From: Nitrospira sp.
GTDB taxonomy: Bacteria; Nitrospirota; Nitrospiria; Nitrospirales; Nitrospiraceae
Reading direction: 5' to 3'
Length of the DNA: 64,000 bases
Assembly: GCA_015709715.1 (NCBI GenBank)
Contig: CP054184.1
Location: forward strand, 1,349,001 to 1,413,000
A program made the position numbers and the translations under genes. Positions 8,659-15,263 of the stretch are shown one piece after another (positions within the stretch are counted from its first letter, which is position 1; each line of letters begins with the position of its first letter). The notes below the pieces were generated by a model, which was given only the letters and a program-made list of their open reading frames with translations, made no database searches and was not told where the DNA came from.

Positions 8659-9676
8659 TGATTCTGACCTTTCCTCGGAGAGCGGAAGACACCCACACCG
8701 TCCCCTCTCGATCCACAATGACGGCCCCAACTCCCGGTAGCCGATCGACGATCTCCAATCCCTTCCTCGGTCCCAGGACAAAAATTCCGGTATCCAATCC
8801 ATCTGCCATCGTTCCGTCGTGCGCCACGACCGTAACGCTTTGACAGTCCCGGGCAGGCTGTAACGTCGAGGGGTCCAAAATATGGTGGTACCGCACCCCA
8901 TCCCGCTCAAAATAGCGCTCATAATCACCCGCAGTGGAAATAGCCTCATCCGCGAGGTCGACATAGGCCAGCACCTCTCCTTCGCGACGAGGATGCCTGA
9001 TGGCAAAAGGGAAGGCCGCGCCGCCGGGAAGCCGACCGAACGTCTTCATGTCACCGGAGAGCGCGACCACTCCCGCGGTAGCTCCGACTCGCTGCATGGC
9101 GATGACCGCCCTATCCGCCGCAAACCCTTTGCCGATTCCGCCTACATCTACCTGCATACCGGTCCGAGCCAGAAACACCGTCCCACGATCCCGATCCAGG
9201 TGCAAAGCCGCCAGATCCGTGAGCGGGCGAATCACCGACAGCTCCGAATCAGTCGGAATCTGCTGACGATCCAGCACACTCCACGCCTGTACGGCAGGTC
9301 CGACCACAATATTGAACCGCCCCTCGGTCAGCCGCGCGATTTCCAGCGATGCAGCCAGTACGTCCATTGTCTCGGGGGCGACCGTCACCGACGCATGTCC
9401 CGCAGCCTCATTGACGCGCGACAGCTCACTCGTGGGAATCCAGGTGCTGAGCAATTGCTCCAGGCGATGGATCTCCTGAAATCCTGCCGTGGCCGCATCG
9501 TAGGCCGTTTGCCGATCGGCTGCCACCGAGGTGATCGTCACCAGCGTACCCATGTGCATCTGCGTACGTTTGATCAACACGGGCTGTCCCAGGGGGCCGC
9601 CCCCTATGCAGCCGGTGACCCCGAACAGCATGACCATCATCCACCCCGCAACTGCTGCACCATACGCTCTGGACAT
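8642..9676 (-). CDS. apbE: FAD:protein FMN transferase (flavin transferase ApbE)
   Basis: 344 residues from an ATG seven bases after AGGAGG. It is a lipoprotein: MSRAYGAAVAGWMMVMLFGV leads into the lipobox Cys. ApbE motifs follow: MGTLVTITSVAADR, DVGGIGKGFAADRAV (flavin/Mg binding), ALSGDMKTFG and the HHILDPSTLQPA motif near the C-terminus. The enzyme moves FMN from FAD onto a Thr of extracytoplasmic target proteins through a phosphoester bond. A likely target is encoded 3 kb away: the FMN-binding protein at 12725-13405 with an SGATMS motif. It overlaps the downstream small lipoprotein and follows another lipoprotein by 10 bp, so the three appear to be one unit. Confidence 0.93.
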   Translation of the reverse strand: MSRAYGAAVAGWMMVMLFGVTGCIGGGPLGQPVLIKRTQMHMGTLVTITSVAADRQTAYDAATAGFQEIHRLEQLLSTWIPTSELSRVNEAAGHASVTVAPETMDVLAASLEIARLTEGRFNIVVGPAVQAWSVLDRQQIPTDSELSVIRPLTDLAALHLDRDRGTVFLARTGMQVDVGGIGKGFAADRAVIAMQRVGATAGVVALSGDMKTFGRLPGGAAFPFAIRHPRREGEVLAYVDLADEAISTAGDYERYFERDGVRYHHILDPSTLQPARDCQSVTVVAHDGTMADGLDTGIFVLGPRKGLEIVDRLPGVGAVIVDREGTVWVSSALRGKVRINEQRE

Positions 9677-9686
9677 GGCCTGCCTC

Positions 9687-10289
9687 CTACCATAGATGGC
9701 GTTGAAAATACTTCGGGTATCGTGGATAGGGCAATACCTCGTAGAGACGAGTTTCCACTTCGCCAGGGACCGGAACGGTTGTCGAGACGGCGGCCCCCAC
9801 GAATGCCGGATATCGTGCTTCAATGTGACGCATTGCTTCAGCTCTTCCCTCATTCTCGACCACCATTGAGATGAGGACTTTTCGGCCATACCGAGGAGAC
9901 TCCACCCCAAATCGCCACCTGCCGACATACAACACGGTCTCCTCCCCTATGGTAAAGAGGGAGCCGACTTGCGCGATGGACAGAAACGGTCCTTCACTGA
10001 TCTGCACCCTCGTCACCTCATAGGTCCCTGGAGGAAGAAACCATGCAAAGTCTTTGGCTTGAGCTTCGACTTCAAGCCGATACCGTGCGCCGGCTTGCTG
10101 ATGTTGCAGCTCGAGCCAGCGAATCTCCGGTTCGAATTTTCGAGCCCGCTCTCCCGTGATGGCAACTACCGCCTCTCCGACCACCAGAACCATCCGTTCG
10201 CCGTCGACCTGGGGCGCTATCGTCAGGTCTGTGGCACAGCCTCCAAGGGTAAGAAGGGGGAGCAGTATGATGAGGCCCCCTAAAGCAAT
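9687..10289 (-). CDS. Lipoprotein of unknown function with an abnormal start
   Basis: The frame from ATG 10193 gives 168 residues, but the same frame continues upstream as an obvious lipoprotein signal: LIALGGLIILLPLLTLGGC followed by ATDL. No ATG, GTG or TTG exists in frame between that signal and the upstream in-frame stop near 10347; the best in-frame option is an ATT at 10289-10287. An ATG one frame off (10297) would fit if a single-base indel were present. The mature part is beta-rich (WFLPPGTYEVTRVQISEG, a prealbumin-like turn) and ends in a Tyr/Pro-rich tail. It is the first gene of the apbE unit and diverges from a Fur-box promoter. Confidence 0.6.
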   Translation of the reverse strand: MALGGLIILLPLLTLGGCATDLTIAPQVDGERMVLVVGEAVVAITGERARKFEPEIRWLELQHQQAGARYRLEVEAQAKDFAWFLPPGTYEVTRVQISEGPFLSIAQVGSLFTIGEETVLYVGRWRFGVESPRYGRKVLISMVVENEGRAEAMRHIEARYPAFVGAAVSTTVPVPGEVETRLYEVLPYPRYPKYFQRHLW

Positions 10290-10380
10290 GAGACCATGGC
10301 ACGTCTTCCGCCTGTCCGGACAGGGATAAGGGCTAGGCGCTGGGTTTTAGCCATAGATCAAAAAATGAGGTGCCTCGGGC

Positions 10381-10408
10381 TTGACATTTTCTCCTCCAAC
10401 GAGATACT
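10381..10408 (+). promoter_or_regulatory. Sigma-70 promoter for the zinc-ribbon/porin unit
   Basis: TTGACA at 10381-10386 is a perfect -35; GATACT at 10403-10408 (four of six) is the -10, with a 16-nt spacer. The promoter points rightwards at the Com-like gene starting 46 nt further on. Its -10 is buried inside the Fur box, the classical position for repression. Confidence 0.6.
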
Positions 10409-10421
10409 AATAATCGTTCTC
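10403..10421 (+). promoter_or_regulatory. Fur box (iron operator)
   Basis: GATACTAATAATCGTTCTC matches 15 of 19 positions of the consensus Fur box GATAATGATAATCATTATC. It covers the -10 region of the rightward promoter and lies about 115 bp upstream of the divergent lipoprotein-apbE unit, so both directions could be iron-repressed. A Fur-family gene lies at 2092-2523. The match is seen directly; regulation is inferred. Confidence 0.75.
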
Positions 10422-10453
10422 AAAATCATCCACGAAAGTGACCGCCCCTTACG

Positions 10454-10630
10454 ATGTCCACCAATACGTCAGCGTTTTCTCCCTGCCAGAACAGCGAGAC
10501 CCGCTGCGAATGCGGGCAGTTGATCGCCAAAGTCCGTGGCCAGGGATTGGAACTGAAATGCAAGCGCTGCAAACGCATCGTCATCATTCCCTTCACCTCA
10601 ATCGAAGGCTGGGGCACCGTGGCCCTATGA
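10454..10630 (+). CDS. Com-like small zinc-ribbon protein
   Basis: 58 residues. Four cysteines in two knuckles, ETRCECGQLIAKVRGQGLEL and KCKRCKRIVIIP, match the Com family (named after phage Mu Com), usually a short stand-alone zinc ribbon that binds nucleic acid. It is the first gene after the Fur-box promoter and precedes a porin gene by 135 bp. There is no strong Shine-Dalgarno before the ATG. In Mu, Com is a translational activator of mom; no mom-like gene is present here, so the role is unknown. Iron-dependent expression is inferred from the operator. Confidence 0.75.
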   Translation: MSTNTSAFSPCQNSETRCECGQLIAKVRGQGLELKCKRCKRIVIIPFTSIEGWGTVAL

Positions 10631-10765
10631 CGTACCGTATGAAAGGAGGCTTCATCACCACCAACAACCCTGGGCAGCAATCTTACACCGTCGTTTTCCT
10701 CACAGACCAGAGACCTTTGAGTCCCGAGTCCAATGTCAACCTTTACTCGTGGATGGAGGATCCCC

Positions 10766-12220
10766 ATGAAGTTGCGGGCAATCCTCGGGGCTCTCGTCTT
10801 GGCCAGCCTGCCGACACTGCCGGCGCTGGCGGAAAACATGACCCCGGAGGAAATTAAAAAGTTGGTCGATGAAGCCGTTGAGAAACGCTTGAAAGAACAC
10901 GAGCAGCGTGAAGGTGGGGTGCCGACCGGACCGGAAAGCGCCGCCGGATCCCCCCAATATCCGGTGGCCACCGGCCCGATTACTGACATTCGGGTCGAAC
11001 GGCAGGGCGAAGAGAAGATTCCGTTGGGGTTCGGCTCAACGGGATCAGGCAAACTCATTTATGCCAAGCCCTTCCTAAGCGCCCCGAAAGCCACCGTCGG
11101 GGGATACGCCGACGTCATGTACAACTCTTTGTCGCGCCAGAATCTCGACAATCCGAGTCGCAATTCATTCGGCCAGCAACGACTGGTGCCGTTCATCTAC
11201 GCCGACATTACGGATCACATCAAATTCGCGACTGAAATCGAGATTGAACGCGGTGGCTCAAACGCTCCGCAGAGCGGCGATGGGTCCATGCAAATCGAAT
11301 TCGCTCAATTGGACTATTTGATCGACGAAGCGATCAACCTTCGGGCCGGTATCCTGCTCATGCCGGTCGGCAAGTTCAACTTGCTCCATGATTCCCCTCT
11401 GAACGACTTGGTCGATCGCCCCATGGTGTCTCGTATCGTTATCCCCAGCACCTGGTTCGAGGCCGGCGCGGGCATCTATGGAACGCTCTATCCTTCTTCA
11501 CGCTCCAAGTTGGACTATGAAGTCTATGCCGTCAACGGCATGAGCCAGACTGCGGGAGGCATCACGGATGCGGGCGTGCGGAGCGCCCGCGGCAGCGTCT
11601 CCCGAGATCGAGACGACAGTAAAGCCGTCGTCGGGCGCGTAGCGTTCAGCCCGATTCTCGGCATCGAAGTCGCGGGATCTGGCTACCACGGCCAGTACAA
11701 ACCGGCTGCCGGGGCGGTGGGAGCCGGCTACATCGATGTGTTCGCCGTCGACTGGACCTTGCAACGTGGCCCGTTTGAATTAATCGGTGAGTCAGCCTGG
11801 ACGCGCATCAGCAACAACAACGCCACCGGGGTCGCAGGGAGCGGCATCGGACCGGCTGGCATGCACGGTTATTATGTGCAGGGGAACTATCACTTCATGC
11901 CGGAGTTTCTGAAGAAGTGGGCTCCAAGCCACTTCACAGACGCATCGACTTTTACGGCGGTCGTGCGGTGGGAGCATGTCGACACCGATACCGACGACCG
12001 TACGCGAACCGCCGTCAACACGGTGGGGAACCGCCGCGAACTGGAGCGGCTGACGCTCGGGTTGAACTTCCGGCCGATCGAAGACACCGTCTTCAAGTTC
12101 GACTGGCAGTTTAACACGCAAAAGGGTGCTCAGGGCCTCGTCAATGCGGGAGATCTGGGCACGGCCAATAGTCCGATGAACGGCAACGGGTTCCTGATTC
12201 AAGCAGCAACCTATTTCTAG
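10766..12220 (+). CDS. Outer-membrane porin (copy 1)
   Basis: 484 residues from an ATG five bases after GGAGGA. Signal peptide: MKLRAILGALVLASLPTLPA then LAEN. A short predicted coiled coil (MTPEEIKKLVDEAVEKRLKE) precedes a long beta-barrel with repeated aromatic/Gly strands and a terminal ATYF, the usual C-terminal aromatic of barrel proteins. It is clearly paralogous to the protein at 41829-43310: both share SGKLIYAKPF-type, VPFIYADIT, INLRAGI.LMPVGKFNLLHD-type and FRPIEDTVFK segments. A phosphate-selective-porin-like or general diffusion role is likely; the substrate is unknown. Control by the upstream Fur box would make this the iron-responsive copy. Confidence 0.8.
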   Translation: MKLRAILGALVLASLPTLPALAENMTPEEIKKLVDEAVEKRLKEHEQREGGVPTGPESAAGSPQYPVATGPITDIRVERQGEEKIPLGFGSTGSGKLIYAKPFLSAPKATVGGYADVMYNSLSRQNLDNPSRNSFGQQRLVPFIYADITDHIKFATEIEIERGGSNAPQSGDGSMQIEFAQLDYLIDEAINLRAGILLMPVGKFNLLHDSPLNDLVDRPMVSRIVIPSTWFEAGAGIYGTLYPSSRSKLDYEVYAVNGMSQTAGGITDAGVRSARGSVSRDRDDSKAVVGRVAFSPILGIEVAGSGYHGQYKPAAGAVGAGYIDVFAVDWTLQRGPFELIGESAWTRISNNNATGVAGSGIGPAGMHGYYVQGNYHFMPEFLKKWAPSHFTDASTFTAVVRWEHVDTDTDDRTRTAVNTVGNRRELERLTLGLNFRPIEDTVFKFDWQFNTQKGAQGLVNAGDLGTANSPMNGNGFLIQAATYF

Positions 12221-12226
12221 GCACCA

Positions 12227-12264
12227 CCTGTCCGCCTCTCCCAGCATGAAGAGGGGCGGACAGG
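12227..12264 (+). terminator. Hairpin after porin copy 1
   Basis: CCTGTCCGCC and GGCGGACAGG form a 10-bp perfect stem beginning six bases after the porin stop. No T-run follows, so termination would be inefficient and the downstream genes may still be co-transcribed. Confidence 0.5.
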
Positions 12265-12278
12265 GCACACATGACGAT

Positions 12279-12746
12279 ATGACACACTTCCTGCGACGCT
12301 TCAGTTTGCTCCTCGTTCCCGGCCTGCTGGCGGGCTGCACGACGTTCGGCGATGTTCAAGAACGATTCGCCGTCTGCAGTTACGACCATGCCTGGGATGC
12401 GGCTCTGGATGCCGTGAAAGATCGTGCCGTGACCAAAAAGGACAAAGAGGATGGCCTGATCGAAACCGGCTGGCTCGAGATTCCCATGCCCGGCCGCACC
12501 TTTGGCGCACTTCAACGAGAGATGGGCGAAAGCAAAGACCGGTCTAGACTCATCATGACCGTCAAACGTCTCGATGATGTCGCAAAAGTCAGCTTCTCCG
12601 AAGAACGTCAGCGCTGGGCCTTCCGGGGTGGCTCCCGGCTGTTTGGTTGGACTGCCACGAACTCCTCCGACGAGGTATTGGCCGAGGTGAATTCACGGTT
12701 GAGCAAGAAACTGAAGGAACACGGATGCGTACTTACATCAACATAA
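12279..12746 (+). CDS. Lipoprotein of unknown function
   Basis: 155 residues from ATG 12279. An ATG at 12246 lies inside the loop of the preceding hairpin and is less likely. The signal MTHFLRRFSLLLVPGLLAGC carries a LAGC lipobox. The mature part (YDHAWDAALDAVKDR, LIMTVKRLDDVAKVSFSEER, SSDEVLAEVNSRLSKKLKEH) has the helix-sheet pattern of small BamC/NlpB-like lipoproteins. Its end overlaps the FMN-binding gene by 22 bp, so the two are co-translated and it may be an outer-membrane partner of that protein. No precise family is recognised. Confidence 0.7.
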   Translation: MTHFLRRFSLLLVPGLLAGCTTFGDVQERFAVCSYDHAWDAALDAVKDRAVTKKDKEDGLIETGWLEIPMPGRTFGALQREMGESKDRSRLIMTVKRLDDVAKVSFSEERQRWAFRGGSRLFGWTATNSSDEVLAEVNSRLSKKLKEHGCVLTST

Positions 12747-13405
12747 TGGCGCTGGCGACTCTCGGGTGGATCTGTGCGTTGGGCAACAGTTTCGCGGCTG
12801 AGCGCGTTTGGGATAGCGAGCTGCGACGCTACATTACCGACGACGACTTTAAGTATGAAGAATTCATGACGGAAGACGAAGCGGTCAAGCGCATTCTTCC
12901 CAAGTCCCAACGCATCCGCAAAGAAACTATCCGGTTGCCGCAAGACAAGAAAAGCCTCATCGAACAACGCATCGGGTGGAAGTTTCCGGAGGAATCCTTT
13001 GATCTCTACATCGGGGAGACCGGAGACAGGGTGGACGGCTATGCCATGGTGCACAACACGATCGGCAAGTACAAGCCGATGACCTACATGGTCGGGGTCG
13101 ACCCTTTGGGTTCGTGCACCGATGTCGAGCTACTGATCTTCCGCGATGCCAAGGGGAGTGAAGTCGGCAAGAAACGCTTCAATTCGCAGTATGAGGGAAA
13201 GGCCGTGACGGATCCTATCCGGATCAACAAAGACATCATCAACATCAGCGGCGCCACGATGTCGGTCCGGTCGATGAATGCCGGAGTGAAGCGTGTTCTG
13301 GTATTGGTCGATGAGTTTTATCTGAAACCGGCAGGACTCGGAAGCGAGACGGTCACGGCGCGCAAAGAAGGGAAAGGCTTTTTCGGTTCTTGGTTCGGGA
13401 ATTAA
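12725..13405 (+). CDS. Exported FMN-binding domain protein with flavinylation motif
   Basis: 226 residues from ATG 12725. The signal peptide (MRTYINIMALATLGWICALG then NSFAAE) exports it. Residues about 95-200 match the FMN_bind domain of NqrC/RnfG: VDGYAMVHNTIGKYKPMTYM, a Cys-containing strand, and INISGATMSVRSMNAGVKRV. SGAT is the site where ApbE attaches FMN to Thr through a phosphoester. The apbE gene lies 3 kb away across the Fur-box promoter. It overlaps the upstream lipoprotein and is followed after 18 bp by a histidine-rich membrane protein. Together they look like an electron route across the inner membrane to a periplasmic flavin. The electron acceptor is unknown. Confidence 0.82.
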   Translation: MRTYINIMALATLGWICALGNSFAAERVWDSELRRYITDDDFKYEEFMTEDEAVKRILPKSQRIRKETIRLPQDKKSLIEQRIGWKFPEESFDLYIGETGDRVDGYAMVHNTIGKYKPMTYMVGVDPLGSCTDVELLIFRDAKGSEVGKKRFNSQYEGKAVTDPIRINKDIINISGATMSVRSMNAGVKRVLVLVDEFYLKPAGLGSETVTARKEGKGFFGSWFGN

Positions 13406-13423
13406 GGCGAACACGGCATAGGC

Positions 13424-13942
13424 ATGAGAAACTTCAATGCCCGATTTCGCCTCCGCGATTCGGATCGCCACATCAGGCTTCTCTACACGCAGTTCCTGTT
13501 TTTGATGCTGGTGGGGTTTCTCTTTTCATTTTTCTGGGCGCATAGCATGACCGGCCTCAGCCCTCAAGGCATTGCCGACCACTACCGCGGATCCGATGCC
13601 ACATTTGGCGAGCCGATGTCCTTCCGGGAATTGGCGGAAGTGACACATTTTCATCTTTTCACGATGCCGGTCGTGTTCATGATCCTTGTCCACGTTCTCT
13701 ACCTGACCAGTGCCAGCCACGCCACGCAAGTATGGCTGACTTGGCTGTCGTTCGGCGGAGTCGCATTAGATCTCCTGTCGCCCTGGCTCATCAGCTACGT
13801 CTCCCCGGTCTTTGTTCTCACGATGCTCGCCGGCGACACCCTGATGATGCTGAGTTTTCTTGCCATGATGGCGATCCCCCTCTACGAAATGTGGATCTTG
13901 AAACAGCCCCTCATGGCCGGCAAACGCAAAGAGGATTCGTAA
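13424..13942 (+). CDS. Four-helix membrane protein with conserved-looking histidines
   Basis: 172 residues with four predicted membrane helices, at about 19-41, 75-97, 102-125 and 130-157. Histidines sit at helix edges or inside: WAHS at the end of helix 1, and THFHLFTMPVVFMILVHVLY in helix 2 (two His 12 residues apart). That spacing could bind b-type heme, but no known cytochrome b signature is recognised. It is the last gene of the lipoprotein/FMN-binding unit, 18 bp after the FMN-binding gene. I infer a quinol-to-FMN electron transfer role from context; the sequence alone does not prove it. Confidence 0.7.
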   Translation: MRNFNARFRLRDSDRHIRLLYTQFLFLMLVGFLFSFFWAHSMTGLSPQGIADHYRGSDATFGEPMSFRELAEVTHFHLFTMPVVFMILVHVLYLTSASHATQVWLTWLSFGGVALDLLSPWLISYVSPVFVLTMLAGDTLMMLSFLAMMAIPLYEMWILKQPLMAGKRKEDS

Positions 13943-13967
13943 GCCAGGTTGCATGTTCCAGCCTCCA

Positions 13968-14010
13968 GCACAGGCCCGTCCGTTCAAAAAGAGAACGGAC
14001 GGGCCTGTGC
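13968..14010. terminator. 18-bp perfect hairpin between convergent genes
   Basis: GCACAGGCCCGTCCGTTC and its exact complement flank a 7-nt A-rich loop, located between the ends of the membrane-protein gene (rightward) and the bacterioferritin pair (leftward). It is probably a bidirectional terminator, although no T-run follows on either strand. Confidence 0.6.
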
Positions 14011-14037
14011 CGAGAGGTGTTTCCCACAATCACAGCG

Positions 14038-14508
14038 TCAGCCGTTGATTTGCTCCGACAAGTAGGCAGGCGCCCCCACTTGCTTGATCGTGCGCAGCTG
14101 CGTTTCAAACCAATCGATATGCTCTTCGGTATCGATCACCATATGCTCAAGCAAGTGACGCGTCGTAAAGTCACCCACCTTCGTACAGTGTGTAATCGCC
14201 TCTCGCAACAATTCGGCGTCTTCCATTTCAAACCGCAGATCCGCCTCCAACAATTCAGCCACAGTCTTTCCGGCCGCAATCGCCTCCACAGTATCAACTT
14301 TAGGCGTCCCTTCCAGATAGAGTATATGGTCGATCAGGCCTGAAGAGTGCCCCACCTCTTCTTGTGCGAGATGCTGAAAATGTTCGTGGAGCCGGTGATA
14401 CCCCCAGTTCTTGCACAATGCCGCATGGAGCAAATACTGATGTACCGCCGTGAGTTCCGCAATGAGCACCTTCTCCAGGTACCCCAGCACACCCTGTTTG
14501 GCTTTCAT
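14038..14508 (-). CDS. bfr: Bacterioferritin subunit A (ferroxidase-type, heme Met missing)
   Basis: 156 residues aligning without gaps to E. coli Bfr numbering. Ferroxidase ligands Glu18, Glu51, His54, Glu94 and His130 are present; position 127 is Thr rather than Glu, with Glu128 and Glu129 beside it. The heme-ligating Met52 is replaced by Val (EEVGH). This subunit should oxidise Fe(II) but not bind heme axially through Met. It is 38 bp downstream of a second bfr gene with opposite losses, and the two probably co-assemble in a 24-mer iron-storage cage. Confidence 0.93.
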   Translation of the reverse strand: MKAKQGVLGYLEKVLIAELTAVHQYLLHAALCKNWGYHRLHEHFQHLAQEEVGHSSGLIDHILYLEGTPKVDTVEAIAAGKTVAELLEADLRFEMEDAELLREAITHCTKVGDFTTRHLLEHMVIDTEEHIDWFETQLRTIKQVGAPAYLSEQING

Positions 14509-14546
14509 GGTCTCTCCGTCCCTCAGATGAAATGATCAGCGGGTTA

Positions 14547-15023
14547 TTAGCTTTCCTTTTTGATTTGCTCAGCCAAGTAGTTCTCCAGCCCCACCTGCTT
14601 GATGGTTTCCATCTGGGTTTCAATCCAGTCGATATGCTGATCCACGTCCTTGACCATATCTTCCAGCATATGGCGAGTCGTAAAGTCCCCCACCTTAGTG
14701 CAATGCACCACGCCGTCGCTCAAGAGCGAGAGCATCTCCTGTTCGGCCTTCAGATCCGCCTTGAGCTGTTCCGGTACCGTCTCGCCGACATGCACGGTAT
14801 TCATGCGTTGTAGGTTCGGCACGCCTTCGAGATAGAGGATGTGTTCGACCAATTCCTCGGCATCCTTCATCTCGTCAAAGGAGCGCTGTCTGACGTGATG
14901 ATGTAACCGGTCATACCCCCAATTCGCACACATCTTCGCATGGACGAAATATTGATTAATGGCGGTAAGATCCGCCGTCAGAATTTTGTTCAAAATCTCG
15001 ATGACACCCTGCTTGGCCTTCAT
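14547..15023 (-). CDS. bfr: Bacterioferritin subunit B (heme-type, degraded ferroxidase site)
   Basis: 158 residues. Heme ligand Met52 is kept (DEMKD), but ferroxidase positions are altered: Asp18, Asp54 in place of His54, and Val127, while Glu51, Glu94 and His130 remain. It is preceded by a strong Shine-Dalgarno (AAAGGAGGGGG). Together with the downstream copy it matches the known pattern of two-subunit bacterioferritins in which one subunit carries the ferroxidase centre and the other the heme. It follows the iron region, so iron-dependent expression is likely; the upstream region holds an inverted repeat but only a poor Fur match. Confidence 0.92.
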   Translation of the reverse strand: MKAKQGVIEILNKILTADLTAINQYFVHAKMCANWGYDRLHHHVRQRSFDEMKDAEELVEHILYLEGVPNLQRMNTVHVGETVPEQLKADLKAEQEMLSLLSDGVVHCTKVGDFTTRHMLEDMVKDVDQHIDWIETQMETIKQVGLENYLAEQIKKES

Positions 15024-15062
15024 GACCCCCTCCTTTCGAATAGCATGTACTCACCACTGTAT

Positions 15063-15138
15063 GTGTATGAGGATTGCTCCGCTCTTGTCAAGCCATAAAA
15101 TACGTATATTTGACTACCATTCTCAAATTCGCTGAGAA
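15063..15138 (-). promoter_or_regulatory. Putative bacterioferritin promoter and operator-like repeat
   Basis: On the minus strand TTGACA (15091-15086) is followed after 17 nt by a weak -10 ATACAC (15068-15063). Upstream of it, TTCTCA N7 TGAGAA at 15120-15138 is a perfect 6-bp inverted repeat and could be an operator. The overlapping segment 15106-15124 matches the Fur consensus at only about 10 of 19 positions. Confidence 0.35.
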
Positions 15139-15263
15139 CGGATCTCATTGTCGCCTCTGCAATAGGCGCACGGGCCGGAGTGGTGCATCGGGCATCAGAG
15201 GATCAGGCGGCTGAACGGGCCGACAGAACAGCGGGACGAAGAAAGAAACCGAGACCAACGGCA

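Noticed and set aside
8882-9874. Long rightward open frame (330 codons) across apbE
   Set aside because: It is antisense to apbE, low in complexity (rich in Arg, His, Pro) and shows no domain; it is a high-GC shadow.
10358-10387. Nine-codon leftward frame after a perfect GGAGGAG in the Fur-box region
   Set aside because: It could be a leader peptide, but it overlaps the rightward -35 and nothing else supports translation.
15106-15124. Possible Fur box before the bacterioferritin genes
   Set aside because: Only about 10 of 19 consensus positions match; reported as part of a weak operator region instead.
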